NCBI GenBank assembly: GCA_017473705.1
Contig: JAFUJQ010000012.1
Location: 1-44,376, forward strand
Length of the DNA: 44,376 bases
Direction of reading: 5' to 3'
Origin: Bacteroidales bacterium
Lineage (GTDB): Bacteria > Bacteroidota > Bacteroidia > Bacteroidales > UBA932
Part shown: positions 1 through 8,259 of the stretch, one piece after another
How positions within the stretch are numbered: position 1 is the first letter of the stretch
How the letters are laid out: each line of letters starts with the position of its first letter
The notes under the pieces: model-generated
What the model saw: the letters and a program-made list of their open reading frames with translations, nothing else
Database searches by the model: none
What the model was told of the DNA's origin: nothing
Program-made: the position numbers and the translations under genes

Positions 1-103
1 TTGATTCGTTTGAATCAGAAATATGATATAACCTAATAATCAATTTGGTTGGTTATGTTTATCTTTTGTAATGATGCAAATGCAAGAGCGAGGAGAATGA
101 TTC

Positions 104-487
104 ATGAAGAAGAAAGTATATGTATTATGCGCCGTGATTCTAGCGATCCTGGCTGCAGTGGTCTTTCTGAAGAAAGACGAGATATTCCAGCGGGGCAATC
201 CAATCCCTTATCTGAATGCTGTGGTCCAACTTTCGGAAACCAATCCCTATGTGGCAGTGGATGAAGAAAATAGAATCTATATCTCCAAACGAGGGGATAA
301 GGAAGCACTCTTTCAGATGATCCAGGATACATATGGTGTAGAATTCATTGATCAGCTTGGAAGTGGTTATCTGTTTTCGGACGGCGAAAAGAGTTATATC
401 GTTAGCTCTGAAATCTACTGGGGTAGATTTACGGTCTGGACCTTACCATCCAGACACAAAGACCATTATTATTCAAATGAAAACTAA
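104..487 (+). CDS. Small membrane-anchored hypothetical protein
   Basis: This 127-residue protein is not recognised. Residues 1-5 are a basic start (MKKKV), followed by a hydrophobic segment to about residue 22 that reads as an uncleaved signal anchor or a signal peptide without a lipobox cysteine. The rest is polar and predicted to lie outside the membrane. The start is fixed by a GAGGAG sequence 8 nt upstream of the ATG. It stands alone, with the first 103 bases upstream as its only visible leader and a strong hairpin terminator directly after its stop. No catalytic motif is visible, so the function is unknown; a small cell-envelope protein is the most that can be inferred. Confidence 0.7.
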   Translation: MKKKVYVLCAVILAILAAVVFLKKDEIFQRGNPIPYLNAVVQLSETNPYVAVDEENRIYISKRGDKEALFQMIQDTYGVEFIDQLGSGYLFSDGEKSYIVSSEIYWGRFTVWTLPSRHKDHYYSNEN

Positions 488-527
488 AATGGCGGCGTAG
501 CCCTTTGAGGTTACGCCGCCATTTTTA
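486..527. terminator. Bidirectional intrinsic terminator
   Basis: A GC-rich perfect stem (491-499 with 512-520) is followed by ATTTTT on the plus strand and by TTTTAGTTTTC on the minus strand. It ends the small membrane protein gene on one side and the helicase operon (last stop at 564) on the other. Confidence 0.9.
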
Positions 528-563
528 ATGGTAAGGTTTATCGCTGAATGACATGGGAGAGCA

Positions 564-2795
564 TCAATGAGCAAGCCAGCTCAAAATTGTTTCCCGCAGA
601 GTATCCATGTCCAGTACGCCATAGGCAAATCCCTTTCGAACAAGCTCTTCGGGCAGGTACTCGTCGTACTTATCAAACAGTGGAAGTTCCTTGGGATATA
701 CCAGCTCCAGGGGATCGATGGGTTTTTGTATCTCATCCCGGACAATTCGGTAGAAATCTTCTTCGGATACCTTCATGGTAAACTGCATGTAGTAGGGCCT
801 TGCTGAGTCAAAGTTCTTAAGTCCCAATCGGTCACCACATTTGATCTTCAGGAAACGTTCCATGGCGAGGAATGCGTAGGTGCCCACCCAGGGAAGCAGG
901 CACCACATATTGCCGCCCAGATTGATCAGAGGGGTATCCGCAGCACCGGAATTTTCGGCTGTATAACGTGCCTGATCCAGTCTGGCAACGGCGTTTTTCA
1001 TGAGATATGGATACTGCTTATCTTCTTTCAATACCTTGCGCATCCGTTGCAGGATCTTGGTGTGCAGATCTCCGGGACACTCGCCAAAGTAGGCAGGAAT
1101 GCTGCCCTTGACCTGCTCGCAGTATACCAGATGGCGTTTGTGATCCACATCCAGAACAACCCACACATGGCCGGCAATGGCCAGCTTTTCACCAACAGGA
1201 GGCGGCAGCACGACCGTACCCAGTTCCTGAGACTCGCTGCGAACGGTGTATTCTTCGCTTTCCACGAATACGCCGTAGAACTTGAAGGAGTTGACTACCC
1301 GTTCACCCGCAAGGCCTACGATCAGACCCCCTTGCTCCGTCTGCTGGATATGATCTATTTTGATCAGATGCCGTAGCAGGACCTTATAGTCTTCCTGGGA
1401 TATTCGGCGGAAGTAGTGAAGCCGCAGGATGCGGTCCGCCAGTGCCTTTGGGGATAGCTCTCCGCAGGATGCAAGGGTGGACATGGTCTGGTGGTACAGA
1501 AGGCTGTAAGGAAGACGGTCCAGTCGGGGCGGTTCGCACCATTTTTCCTCCAGATAAAGCTGTACCAGCGAAATGCCCTGCAGCAGCTTCCAGGGGATCG
1601 TAGCTGGGAGCATTGCCCTTGCTTCAGGTTCATCCTCACGCATTACGAACCACATCTCAGATGGCTGTCCTCGGCGTCCAGTGCGTCCCATGCGCTGAAG
1701 GAAGGAGGAAACCGTCCAGGGTGCGTCGATTTGGAATGCCCGCTCAAGCCGTCCAATATCGATTCCCAGTTCCAGTGTAGCCGTAGTTACGGTAGTCATA
1801 TACTGGGACTCATCCTTCATGACCTCCTCGGCAGTTTCCCGATAGGAGGCAGAGAGGTTGCCATGGTGAATAAGGAACCGATCACGCTCGTGCTGCAGCT
1901 CGCAGTATTGCCGCAGGGTAGTGGTGACGGTTTCGCATTCTTCCCGGGAGTTGACGAACACCAGGCATTTCTTACCGCGGGTATGCTCATAGATATATCC
2001 GATACCTGGATCTGCGTTCTTAGGAGCATCAGCAGTCTTTTCTTCCAGAACGGGAAGCGCATCGTTTATCTCTTTACCCTCAGCAGCCTGAACATCCTTC
2101 ACATAGAAGTGTTCCATGCTAATCCGCCATTTGCTTCCCTTAGCTTCAATCTTAGGGATGATAGTCTTGCGGCCAGTGCCCAGAGAGAGGAATTCTCCGG
2201 TACCCTCCGGATCACCGATAGTTGCGGAAAGGCCGATCCGGCGGGGATTGACACCTGCGATTCGGCTGAGCCGTTCGATCAGGCACAGAGTCTGTCCATC
2301 CCGGTCACCCCGGAGCAGGGAATGGACCTCGTCGATGACAACGAATCGGAGATCACCGAACAATTTTGGGATGGCAGCGTGCTTATGAAGCAGCATCGCC
2401 TCCAATGATTCCGGTGTGATCTGCAAAATGCCGGAGGGACGCTTCATCAGGCGGCTCTTGTGGCTCTGTGCCACATCTCCATGCCAATGCCAGACCGGGA
2501 TATCTGCTTCGGCACAAAGGTCGGTCAGACGAGAGAACTGATCGTTGATTAGCGCCTTCAGAGGCCCCACATAGATGCAGCCCACAGACGCAGGGGGATC
2601 CTCAGAGAATAGCGTGATGATTGGGAAGAAGGCAGCTTCTGTCTTGCCGGAGGCGGTGGACGCAGTCAGCAGAACATTTTCGTCGGTATTGAAAATGGCG
2701 TCCGCTGCAGCCACCTGGATTGCCCGGAGGTTATCCCAATGGTTTCGGTAGATATAGTCCTGTACAAAGGGTGCATAACGGTCAAACACACTCAT
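564..2795 (-). CDS. Lhr/BrxHI-like superfamily-2 DEAD/DEAH helicase
   Basis: This 743-residue protein is an ATP-dependent nucleic-acid helicase. Motif I (TASTASGKTEAA) lies near residues 44-55, motif II is DEVH at 155-158, motif III is the LSAT segment near 194, and motif VI (QRMGRTGRRG) lies near 370. The remaining roughly 350 residues match the large C-terminal extension of Lhr-type helicases rather than a minimal RecQ. It is the last gene of an operon with a P-loop ATPase and a TerB_N protein. The start has GAGGT 6 nt upstream, and the gap to the ATPase stop is only about 10 nt. In known biology, Lhr-like BrxHI pairs with BrxD ATPases in several BREX types, and TerB-linked clusters also combine these proteins. 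A defence or DNA-repair role here is inference. Confidence 0.9.
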   Translation of the reverse strand: MSVFDRYAPFVQDYIYRNHWDNLRAIQVAAADAIFNTDENVLLTASTASGKTEAAFFPIITLFSEDPPASVGCIYVGPLKALINDQFSRLTDLCAEADIPVWHWHGDVAQSHKSRLMKRPSGILQITPESLEAMLLHKHAAIPKLFGDLRFVVIDEVHSLLRGDRDGQTLCLIERLSRIAGVNPRRIGLSATIGDPEGTGEFLSLGTGRKTIIPKIEAKGSKWRISMEHFYVKDVQAAEGKEINDALPVLEEKTADAPKNADPGIGYIYEHTRGKKCLVFVNSREECETVTTTLRQYCELQHERDRFLIHHGNLSASYRETAEEVMKDESQYMTTVTTATLELGIDIGRLERAFQIDAPWTVSSFLQRMGRTGRRGQPSEMWFVMREDEPEARAMLPATIPWKLLQGISLVQLYLEEKWCEPPRLDRLPYSLLYHQTMSTLASCGELSPKALADRILRLHYFRRISQEDYKVLLRHLIKIDHIQQTEQGGLIVGLAGERVVNSFKFYGVFVESEEYTVRSESQELGTVVLPPPVGEKLAIAGHVWVVLDVDHKRHLVYCEQVKGSIPAYFGECPGDLHTKILQRMRKVLKEDKQYPYLMKNAVARLDQARYTAENSGAADTPLINLGGNMWCLLPWVGTYAFLAMERFLKIKCGDRLGLKNFDSARPYYMQFTMKVSEEDFYRIVRDEIQKPIDPLELVYPKELPLFDKYDEYLPEELVRKGFAYGVLDMDTLRETILSWLAH

Positions 2796-2805
2796 ATGCT
2801 ACCTC

Positions 2806-4119
2806 TTACAAATCAAACTCGGCAAATTGCTGATCGGTGGATTCTTCAATAACAGCGTTCTGTGCGTATGTGAAGGAATCACTGCCAAGAAGGGTACGAA
2901 CCTTCACCTTCGGATTCTGATAAACGATATCCAGCACCTCAATGAAGTCACGAATCACCTCACGGGGCGTGATATGGGTGTCGGCGCCAATGCGGCCAAA
3001 TTCGATCTCAATGAAATCAACCATGTCCTGCTGCGTGACGATCTGCTTGTACTCATAAAGTCCTGCGTGGATGTCTGCCAGCTTTTCAATGAGGATCAGC
3101 ATTTCCTCATTGGTCAGCGGCAGAAGACGAATCACAGGGGACAGGAGATCCTTGTGCTCTCCGGAGAAGTGGCCCTCGGCCAGTCTGGAGCGCAGTGCTT
3201 CATAACTGTATACACCCCGCCGGGGATCCTCCATGCACAGAGGTGTGCCGCAGAGAATAAAGCCCAGGTGCTGCGCTTTGCCCTGCATGGCATCATTGTA
3301 CATGGTCAGAATCTTTTCGTAGTTATACTGTCGGGTGATGGCATTGGGGATCTTGTAGATATTCACCAGTTCATCAATGAGGACCAGCATACCGCTGTAT
3401 CCTGCCTGCTTTAGAAACGCAGCGAAGATTTTGAGGTACTCATACCAGTCATCGTCTGTGATGACGATATTCACCCCCAGCTCCTGCCTTGCTTCGGTCT
3501 TGGTGTTGTATTCGCCCCGGAACCATTTGAGGACCTTAGCCTTGGTCTCATCGTCACCGGAAATGTGAGCCTTGTAGTAGAGGGTCAGCAGCCTTGCAAA
3601 GTCAAAGCCATGAACCATTTCGTTAAGAGAGTAAATGACTGCGGAAATCTTCTTCTCAACCAGCGGAGCAAGGCCAGGATCGTTCATGCTCAGTCCGGAA
3701 GAAATCATGACCTCCTGCTGGACGTTATTGATCCACCGATCCAGAATCAGGGACAATGCACCGCCTTCGGGCTTGGTCTTGGTGGACATATTGCGGATCA
3801 GTTCCTTGTAAGTGGCAAGACCCTGACCACGGGTTCCCTGCAAACGCCGCTCCGGGGACAGATCCGCATCCACAACAACAAAATTCTTCGCCATAACATA
3901 GTTGCGGATAGTCTGAAGCAGAAAGCTCTTGCCGCTGCCGTACTTACCCACGATAAAGCGAAAAGAGGCACCGCCGTCAGCGATAATCTCTACATCCCGC
4001 AACAGGGCATCGATTTCTGCAGTACGGCCCACGGTAACATATTGCAGACCTACCCGGGGTACAACGCCGCCTTTTAAGGAATTGATCAGGGTCTGGGAGA
4101 TTCGTCTTGGAATTTTCAT
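2806..4119 (-). CDS. BrxD/DUF2791-like P-loop ATPase
   Basis: The protein has 437 residues. Walker A (GKYGSGKS) is at 58-65, preceded by VGRTAEIDALL. Walker B is GMLVLIDE, with D247 and E248. The arrangement and length match the BREX-type ATP-binding family (BrxD, DUF2791), whose members act with an Lhr-like helicase. The ATG overlaps the TerB_N stop as ATGA, so the two are translationally coupled. The helicase begins about 10 nt after this stop. PglZ, PglX and BrxL, the hallmarks of complete BREX systems, are absent from the window, so this is a stand-alone three-gene module rather than an annotated BREX locus. The inferred role is an ATPase that loads or controls the helicase on DNA. Confidence 0.88.
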   Translation of the reverse strand: MKIPRRISQTLINSLKGGVVPRVGLQYVTVGRTAEIDALLRDVEIIADGGASFRFIVGKYGSGKSFLLQTIRNYVMAKNFVVVDADLSPERRLQGTRGQGLATYKELIRNMSTKTKPEGGALSLILDRWINNVQQEVMISSGLSMNDPGLAPLVEKKISAVIYSLNEMVHGFDFARLLTLYYKAHISGDDETKAKVLKWFRGEYNTKTEARQELGVNIVITDDDWYEYLKIFAAFLKQAGYSGMLVLIDELVNIYKIPNAITRQYNYEKILTMYNDAMQGKAQHLGFILCGTPLCMEDPRRGVYSYEALRSRLAEGHFSGEHKDLLSPVIRLLPLTNEEMLILIEKLADIHAGLYEYKQIVTQQDMVDFIEIEFGRIGADTHITPREVIRDFIEVLDIVYQNPKVKVRTLLGSDSFTYAQNAVIEESTDQQFAEFDL

Positions 4120-5579
4120 GGCTTTACCATCTCTTTCAAATCATCGATATAGTCCTCGATCAGCGCAGGGGTATCGTCCATAACCGAGTCCAGGAATATT
4201 TCGTACAGTTTATCATTGATGCTGTCCGATAAAACGGACAGCATATATCCCTCAGCCTGTACCCAACTCCAATCCTGTCCATAAAGGAGGCATTGAAGAA
4301 GGCGATATTCTGCAGGTGTCAGGGGAGATTCCAGGGCAGGAGACGGATCATCCTGCATTTGAGCAGGCGCATCCTCCTTGCATTCCGGTGTAGTCTGGGT
4401 TTCGGGGAAATCTTCTTCCAGTTCATCCTCCACGGTCAATTTTTCCTGCGTCACCGCGGCCTCTTCACGAATTCTGGCAAGCTGCGAATAATCGATTGTA
4501 ATTTTCTTGGCTTCAGCAGCTTTCTTCTCAGCCAGAAGGGCTTGAGTCTCCTCACGGATAATTTTGATCAGCCACTTGGTATCTGTTTCGTATTTAACCG
4601 GGTGTTTGTAGGAATATTCTTCCCGCATGACGGCGTCAATTGTTTTCAGGACATCCTCCAGCTTGCTGCTTGGCCGCAGGGGACCGGCGTGCTTTGTGAC
4701 GGTCCAAAGACCGTTCTGGCAGCGATAGATACAGCGCTCGTCCACTGCGTATTCGCAGCTTCGCGTTTTAAGCGGGTTGCAAAAAACTGCGGTATCGAAA
4801 AGGCGTACCTGATACTGGCTGAGCTTACCAAAATATTGTTCTACCATGGTCTTTTTGGTTCGAGTTGCATAATGGTTCGATACCCGGCGCAGCACACGGA
4901 CAATGACAGTATCACAGTCAGCCTGATTTGCTCCGTAGAACTTGGATCGAGCAAGCCATTTGGGTGCTAACTGCTTCAGGGCATACATGATCTTTGGTTC
5001 ATCCTGATCCTGCACCATGTCAAGAATAGTGATGCTCCTGTCAAACACTACTTGAGGAGAATCACCCAGCAGGTTTGGATCCAGGTTGTAATAGACAACA
5101 TAGTCTGTCAGCCATTTGGACAGATACGAGAGAATGCTGCTATCAAGTTCGCCGTAAGAATCTTGGAATGCCTTAAGTTTATAATACCCGTCAAGCGGAT
5201 TCTCGACACCGACCTGATTGATCAACTCATAGATATACAGGAACGCAAAGGATAGGGAAGTCTTTTGGATATCACCTTTGCGCAGTTTGGTCCGCCATGA
5301 GAAATATCCCCGAAGCTCCTGATCAGTCAATGCCTGATATGTGGGATAATAGCGTACCACATTACCATTGAAGGTATAATCATCTTCGTAGTTAGCAAGC
5401 AGCTTAGCCTGCTTGAGAAAGATAGACTCTCTGGATTGCCAGTTGTTATTAGAACTATTTTCAAGAGACCGGGCGGTACGGATCATTGACGGTACTCGCT
5501 CAATAGGTTGCGGGTTTCTTGGACGAATTGGTTCGTCTTTGAAGATCGTTCCGTAGAACCACTCTGCGGCCTTTTTCAT
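4116..5579 (-). CDS. TerB N-terminal domain protein
   Basis: The protein has 487 residues when started at the ATG at 5579. A longer reading to 5714 is rejected because a good promoter lies inside it. The TerB_N region follows a roughly 60-residue polar leader and contains the characteristic YYPTYQALTD and GYFSWRTKLRKG stretch. The middle is poorly characterised. An acidic Pro/Glu-rich linker comes before a C-terminal roughly 60-residue helical segment (YRLLQCLLYG onward) resembling TerB_C. Known TerB-associated clusters couple such proteins to helicases and ATPases in proposed DNA-processing stress responses. As first gene of the operon it may be the scaffold or sensor subunit. Molecular function is unproven. 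Confidence 0.85.
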   Translation of the reverse strand: MKKAAEWFYGTIFKDEPIRPRNPQPIERVPSMIRTARSLENSSNNNWQSRESIFLKQAKLLANYEDDYTFNGNVVRYYPTYQALTDQELRGYFSWRTKLRKGDIQKTSLSFAFLYIYELINQVGVENPLDGYYKLKAFQDSYGELDSSILSYLSKWLTDYVVYYNLDPNLLGDSPQVVFDRSITILDMVQDQDEPKIMYALKQLAPKWLARSKFYGANQADCDTVIVRVLRRVSNHYATRTKKTMVEQYFGKLSQYQVRLFDTAVFCNPLKTRSCEYAVDERCIYRCQNGLWTVTKHAGPLRPSSKLEDVLKTIDAVMREEYSYKHPVKYETDTKWLIKIIREETQALLAEKKAAEAKKITIDYSQLARIREEAAVTQEKLTVEDELEEDFPETQTTPECKEDAPAQMQDDPSPALESPLTPAEYRLLQCLLYGQDWSWVQAEGYMLSVLSDSINDKLYEIFLDSVMDDTPALIEDYIDDLKEMVKP

Positions 5580-5630
5580 TCTATTGGTATCCGTATCCTC
5601 CACGCTCCTCTCGTTCAAATGTTTGCTATT

Positions 5631-5659
5631 ATCATACACTATCCATGAAGTACAGTCAA
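5631..5659 (-). promoter_or_regulatory. Sigma-A promoter of the TerB_N-ATPase-helicase operon
   Basis: On the minus strand a TTGACT -35 element (5654-5659), a 17-nt spacer and a TATGAT -10 element (5631-5636) sit about 50 nt before the ATG at 5579. This decides the start of the TerB_N gene, because all in-frame codons upstream of it lie within or before the promoter. Confidence 0.85.
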
Positions 5660-5735
5660 GCACGCAAAGATAACATAATGAAATCAAAGAAGCAGAACAA
5701 GCGGTATGCTCCAATATGGATCACACCGCTTGTAC

Positions 5736-6059
5736 TTATTCAGAGTGCTTCAGAACCAGATCAATAAGATCATAAATCAACGCCTGTTTCTCAGGCGAAA
5801 CGTTGTCAAGTTTATCAGCAAGGATAGTTGTCTTAACCTTGAAACCATGGGTTATTACATCACAAAGAATCTCATCGGCAGATACTTCAAGTGCATTGAT
5901 GATTTTCAGAAGAGACTCCAGGGATGGAATTCTTTCACCGCGTTCGACCATACCCATATAGTTTTTGCTCAGCTCTGCTTTGAATGCCAGATCTTCGATG
6001 CTCATGTTCTTCGCGTTGCGACACTTGCGAATATTCCGTCCGATTCTCTCCATTTCCAT
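5736..6059 (-). CDS. XRE-family helix-turn-helix regulator
   Basis: This 107-residue protein has an HTH_3-type domain over residues 4-62 (RIGRNIRKCRNAKNMSIEDL, then LSKNYMGMVERGER as recognition helix region) and a short helical tail, probably for dimerisation. AGGAGGT lies 7 nt upstream of the ATG. It is encoded just upstream of and in the same direction as the TerB_N-ATPase-helicase operon, which has its own promoter between 5631 and 5659. Small XRE proteins beside defence modules commonly repress them, so control of this operon is a reasonable inference. The ligand, if any, is unknown. Confidence 0.88.
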   Translation of the reverse strand: MEMERIGRNIRKCRNAKNMSIEDLAFKAELSKNYMGMVERGERIPSLESLLKIINALEVSADEILCDVITHGFKVKTTILADKLDNVSPEKQALIYDLIDLVLKHSE

Positions 6060-6178
6060 GGGTATGACCTCCTAATAGTGATATTCAATCACAAATAGTA
6101 TAGGTAATTCCCCCGATTCTGAAAACCAACTATATGTGTTTCAGAATAACGGTTAGTGGTGCTTTTTGAAAAAATATA

Positions 6179-6187
6179 TGGTACAAT
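6179..6187 (+). promoter_or_regulatory. Candidate extended -10 promoter for the SLOG gene
   Basis: TG(n)TACAAT forms an extended -10 element about 35 nt before the ATG at 6223. The -35 region is a T/A-rich stretch with no good match at the usual distance, so an extended -10 promoter is the best reading. Confidence 0.4.
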
Positions 6188-6222
6188 GCTTGTGTATTCT
6201 AATATAGATGGAGGAATCACTC

Positions 6223-6753
6223 ATGGTATACAATCGCAGAAAGAAAGAATCAATAGGGGCATCATTGACAGAGTCAGAAAAAAGGATGCGCAGGTGTGCC
6301 TTTACAGGTCATAGGCCGGAAAAGATTATCGGTTACGAGGGACGGATCATTGTAGAACTAAGGAAGGAAATCCTCAATGCAATATCAGATGGATACCGCG
6401 TATTCCTGACAGGTATGAGCAGGGGAGTCGACCTATGGGCTGCTGACATCGTAATTGAATTGCGCCGGTACAATAAAGATCTGAAGCTCATGTGCGTGAT
6501 TCCATTTGAGGGAATGGAAGACAACTGGCCAGTAGATTGGAAGAAGCATTATAACATGGTTCTCAAGCAAGCTGACTGGGTACAGGTGCTCTCAGACCGA
6601 TATTCGCCGGATGTCTATCAGAGGCGCAATCAGTGGCTTGTGAATCGTTCTTCCAGACTGATCGCAGTTTTCAACGGGGAACCCAGTGGAACCGGAAATA
6701 CAATCCGATATGCCCGAGAACAGGGAATCCCGATTCATATGATTGAGGTATGA
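6223..6753 (+). CDS. SLOG-family protein (DUF1273/YpsA-like)
   Basis: The protein has 176 residues from the ATG at 6223, which has GGAGG 8 nt upstream; an ATG at 6208 overlaps that ribosome binding site and is not used. Diagnostic features of the SLOG Rossmann-like fold are the FTGHRPEKI start of the domain, the FLTGMSRGVDLWAA loop with small glycine turn, and NRWL-like/GEPSGTG segments near the C terminus that would contact a nucleotide ligand. YpsA and other SLOG members bind nucleotide-like molecules, and some act in phage-defence or stress signalling. It lies divergent from the XRE-TerB module and is coupled to the next gene by a 3-nt gap. The specific ligand is not predictable here. Confidence 0.85.
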   Translation: MVYNRRKKESIGASLTESEKRMRRCAFTGHRPEKIIGYEGRIIVELRKEILNAISDGYRVFLTGMSRGVDLWAADIVIELRRYNKDLKLMCVIPFEGMEDNWPVDWKKHYNMVLKQADWVQVLSDRYSPDVYQRRNQWLVNRSSRLIAVFNGEPSGTGNTIRYAREQGIPIHMIEV

Positions 6754-6756
6754 GAT

Positions 6757-7320
6757 ATGAAGAAATATATATTGCCTGTTTGTGCTGTCCTACTCGTTTT
6801 GATTTGCATTATTGCCACCCTGCCGGCACCCGAACCAGAACACTGCGCGATCTGCGATTCCATTCCGTATCATGCTCCTGCGTTAGTTAACCTGGCCACC
6901 GGTGAAGTAGGAGAGTTGACCGTGTATGAGCCGCATCCATTCAAAGCAGGGGAGCTATGGGAATACCAGCAAGGCGGAACATTTAGCTTTTTGACGGTTG
7001 CAGGTGTCACCGGTTATCGGGATACAGCAAGATGGGAGTTCCATATCAGCATTCCTATAGAGCAAAATGAGTATGAGGAAAAGTATTTCTGTAAATCCTG
7101 CAGAGAAAAATTACAGCCTTTCTCTCAGACCGGATTTGTTTTGGCAGACTTGCGTCTGCCTTCAGAGCCGGAAATATATTTCATTCAGAATAATTGTGAG
7201 ATAAAGCTGGAGAATTATCTAATCCATATGGAGTGGAATGAATCAAATCAGTATGAGGTAACAGTAATAGGTACCATTGATTCTTCCGTATTCTCGGATC
7301 ATCCGATTGACTATGAATGA
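6757..7320 (+). CDS. Membrane-anchored protein with paired CxxC motifs
   Basis: This 187-residue protein is not recognised. Residues 1-25 are a signal anchor (MKKY plus a hydrophobic run). Two Cys pairs, CAIC near residue 29 and CKSC near residue 111, could form a zinc-ribbon-like site or a disulfide pair outside the membrane. The chain in between is beta-rich. GAGG lies 8 nt upstream of the ATG, within the end of the SLOG gene, so the two genes are cotranscribed. A strong hairpin terminator follows. A surface or envelope-facing role is inferred from the anchor only. Confidence 0.65.
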   Translation: MKKYILPVCAVLLVLICIIATLPAPEPEHCAICDSIPYHAPALVNLATGEVGELTVYEPHPFKAGELWEYQQGGTFSFLTVAGVTGYRDTARWEFHISIPIEQNEYEEKYFCKSCREKLQPFSQTGFVLADLRLPSEPEIYFIQNNCEIKLENYLIHMEWNESNQYEVTVIGTIDSSVFSDHPIDYE

Positions 7321-7326
7321 AAAGAT

Positions 7327-7367
7327 CAGGCAGCGCCTCCTTGAAGAGAAGCGCTGCCTGCAGTTTA
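7327..7367. terminator. Intrinsic terminator between convergent genes
   Basis: A 10-bp perfect stem (7327-7336 with 7351-7360) has a 14-nt loop. It is followed on the plus strand by TTTATTT and on the minus strand by a short T-rich run. It separates the SLOG operon from the convergent sensor-kinase operon. Confidence 0.8.
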
Positions 7368-8249
7368 TTTCCACTTGATGGATATGTGAAGTCTGCCATC
7401 TGAAAGACTTGCAGTTATAGATCCTCCCATCTGCTCCACCAGGGTCTTGGAAATTGCCAGCCCCAAACCATTTGAATTCCGGGCAGCTTCCACGGTGAAA
7501 AAGCGGTCAAAGAGCTTGCCTACCTGAACCTCATTCAGCCCGGAAGCAGTGTTAGAGAACACGATTTCACCGTCATCATGGAGGGTGATCTCCAAATCAC
7601 CGTCGCTGTATTTCAGTGCGTTGTTCAGGATATTGCTGAACACTCTGGCAAGAGCATCCCGGTTCAGCTGCTTTTCGATCCGCTTGCCGCTCATGTGGAT
7701 CCGGGGCTGGATACCCCGGCTGGTGAGGGCGCCGTAGAAGGCGGCGATGCTTTCCTCCAGAACACCGTTCACATGGACTGTTTCCATGATCATCTCCTCG
7801 GTGGAGAGGATGACAGAGTAGCGGAACAGTTCTTCGGTGAGCTGCTTCATGGCCTCCACCCGGTTTTCAACCAAGGATAAGTACCGGGCAGCGTCTTCAC
7901 TCTTATCTTCTTTTTGAAGCAGATCCAGATAACCGCAGATGGCAGTCAGGGGTGTACGCAGGTCATGGGAGATATTGGTGACTGCTTCTTTCAGTTCCCG
8001 GTCACCGTTCAGGTACTTATGCCGCTGTTTGCGCAAGATGCGAAGCTGCTCATTGATGTCTGCCGCCAGCTTTCGCATATAGGGGTCACGGGTAGAAATG
8101 TCAATGAGCGTGTTGGTATCTGCTGTCAATCGGTCACGGAACGCTTCTGCAATCTCCTGTGCCGATTTGCGCAGGAAATAAACCTTTGCAGCAAGCACAA
8201 AGATAATCAGAAGCAATATTCCGATGATGATTAACAGCAGATTTTCCAT
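7365..8249 (-). CDS. Membrane sensor histidine kinase
   Basis: This 294-residue kinase has one N-terminal membrane helix (about residues 4-25), no extracytoplasmic domain of useful size, and then a coiled dimerisation region. The H-box is NISHDLRTPLTA with phospho-acceptor H95. The N-box is NILNNALKYS, followed by an F-box-like segment and a G-box (GLGLAISKTLVEQMGG). Kinases of this small intramembrane type usually signal through a neighbouring ABC transporter. It is the last gene of the regulator-ATPase-permease-kinase set and presumably phosphorylates the OmpR-type regulator at 10093-10752. The inducer, often a lantibiotic or other peptide antibiotic in this family, is not known. Confidence 0.92.
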   Translation of the reverse strand: MENLLLIIIGILLLIIFVLAAKVYFLRKSAQEIAEAFRDRLTADTNTLIDISTRDPYMRKLAADINEQLRILRKQRHKYLNGDRELKEAVTNISHDLRTPLTAICGYLDLLQKEDKSEDAARYLSLVENRVEAMKQLTEELFRYSVILSTEEMIMETVHVNGVLEESIAAFYGALTSRGIQPRIHMSGKRIEKQLNRDALARVFSNILNNALKYSDGDLEITLHDDGEIVFSNTASGLNEVQVGKLFDRFFTVEAARNSNGLGLAISKTLVEQMGGSITASLSDGRLHISIKWK

Positions 8250-8259
8250 AACAGTCCTC

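Noticed and set aside
1491-2408. Long plus-strand open frame of about 305 codons opposite the helicase gene
   Set aside because: It is antisense to a gene with all helicase motifs, has no domain and no ribosome binding site; a composition-driven shadow.
564-5579. Complete BREX system
   Set aside because: Only BrxD-like and BrxHI-like proteins are present; no PglZ phosphatase, PglX methylase, BrxC or BrxL is encoded in the window.
4116-5714. Longer TerB_N protein starting at 5714
   Set aside because: The extra 45 codons contain the operon promoter and an unconserved cysteine-rich stretch; translation from 5579 is better supported.
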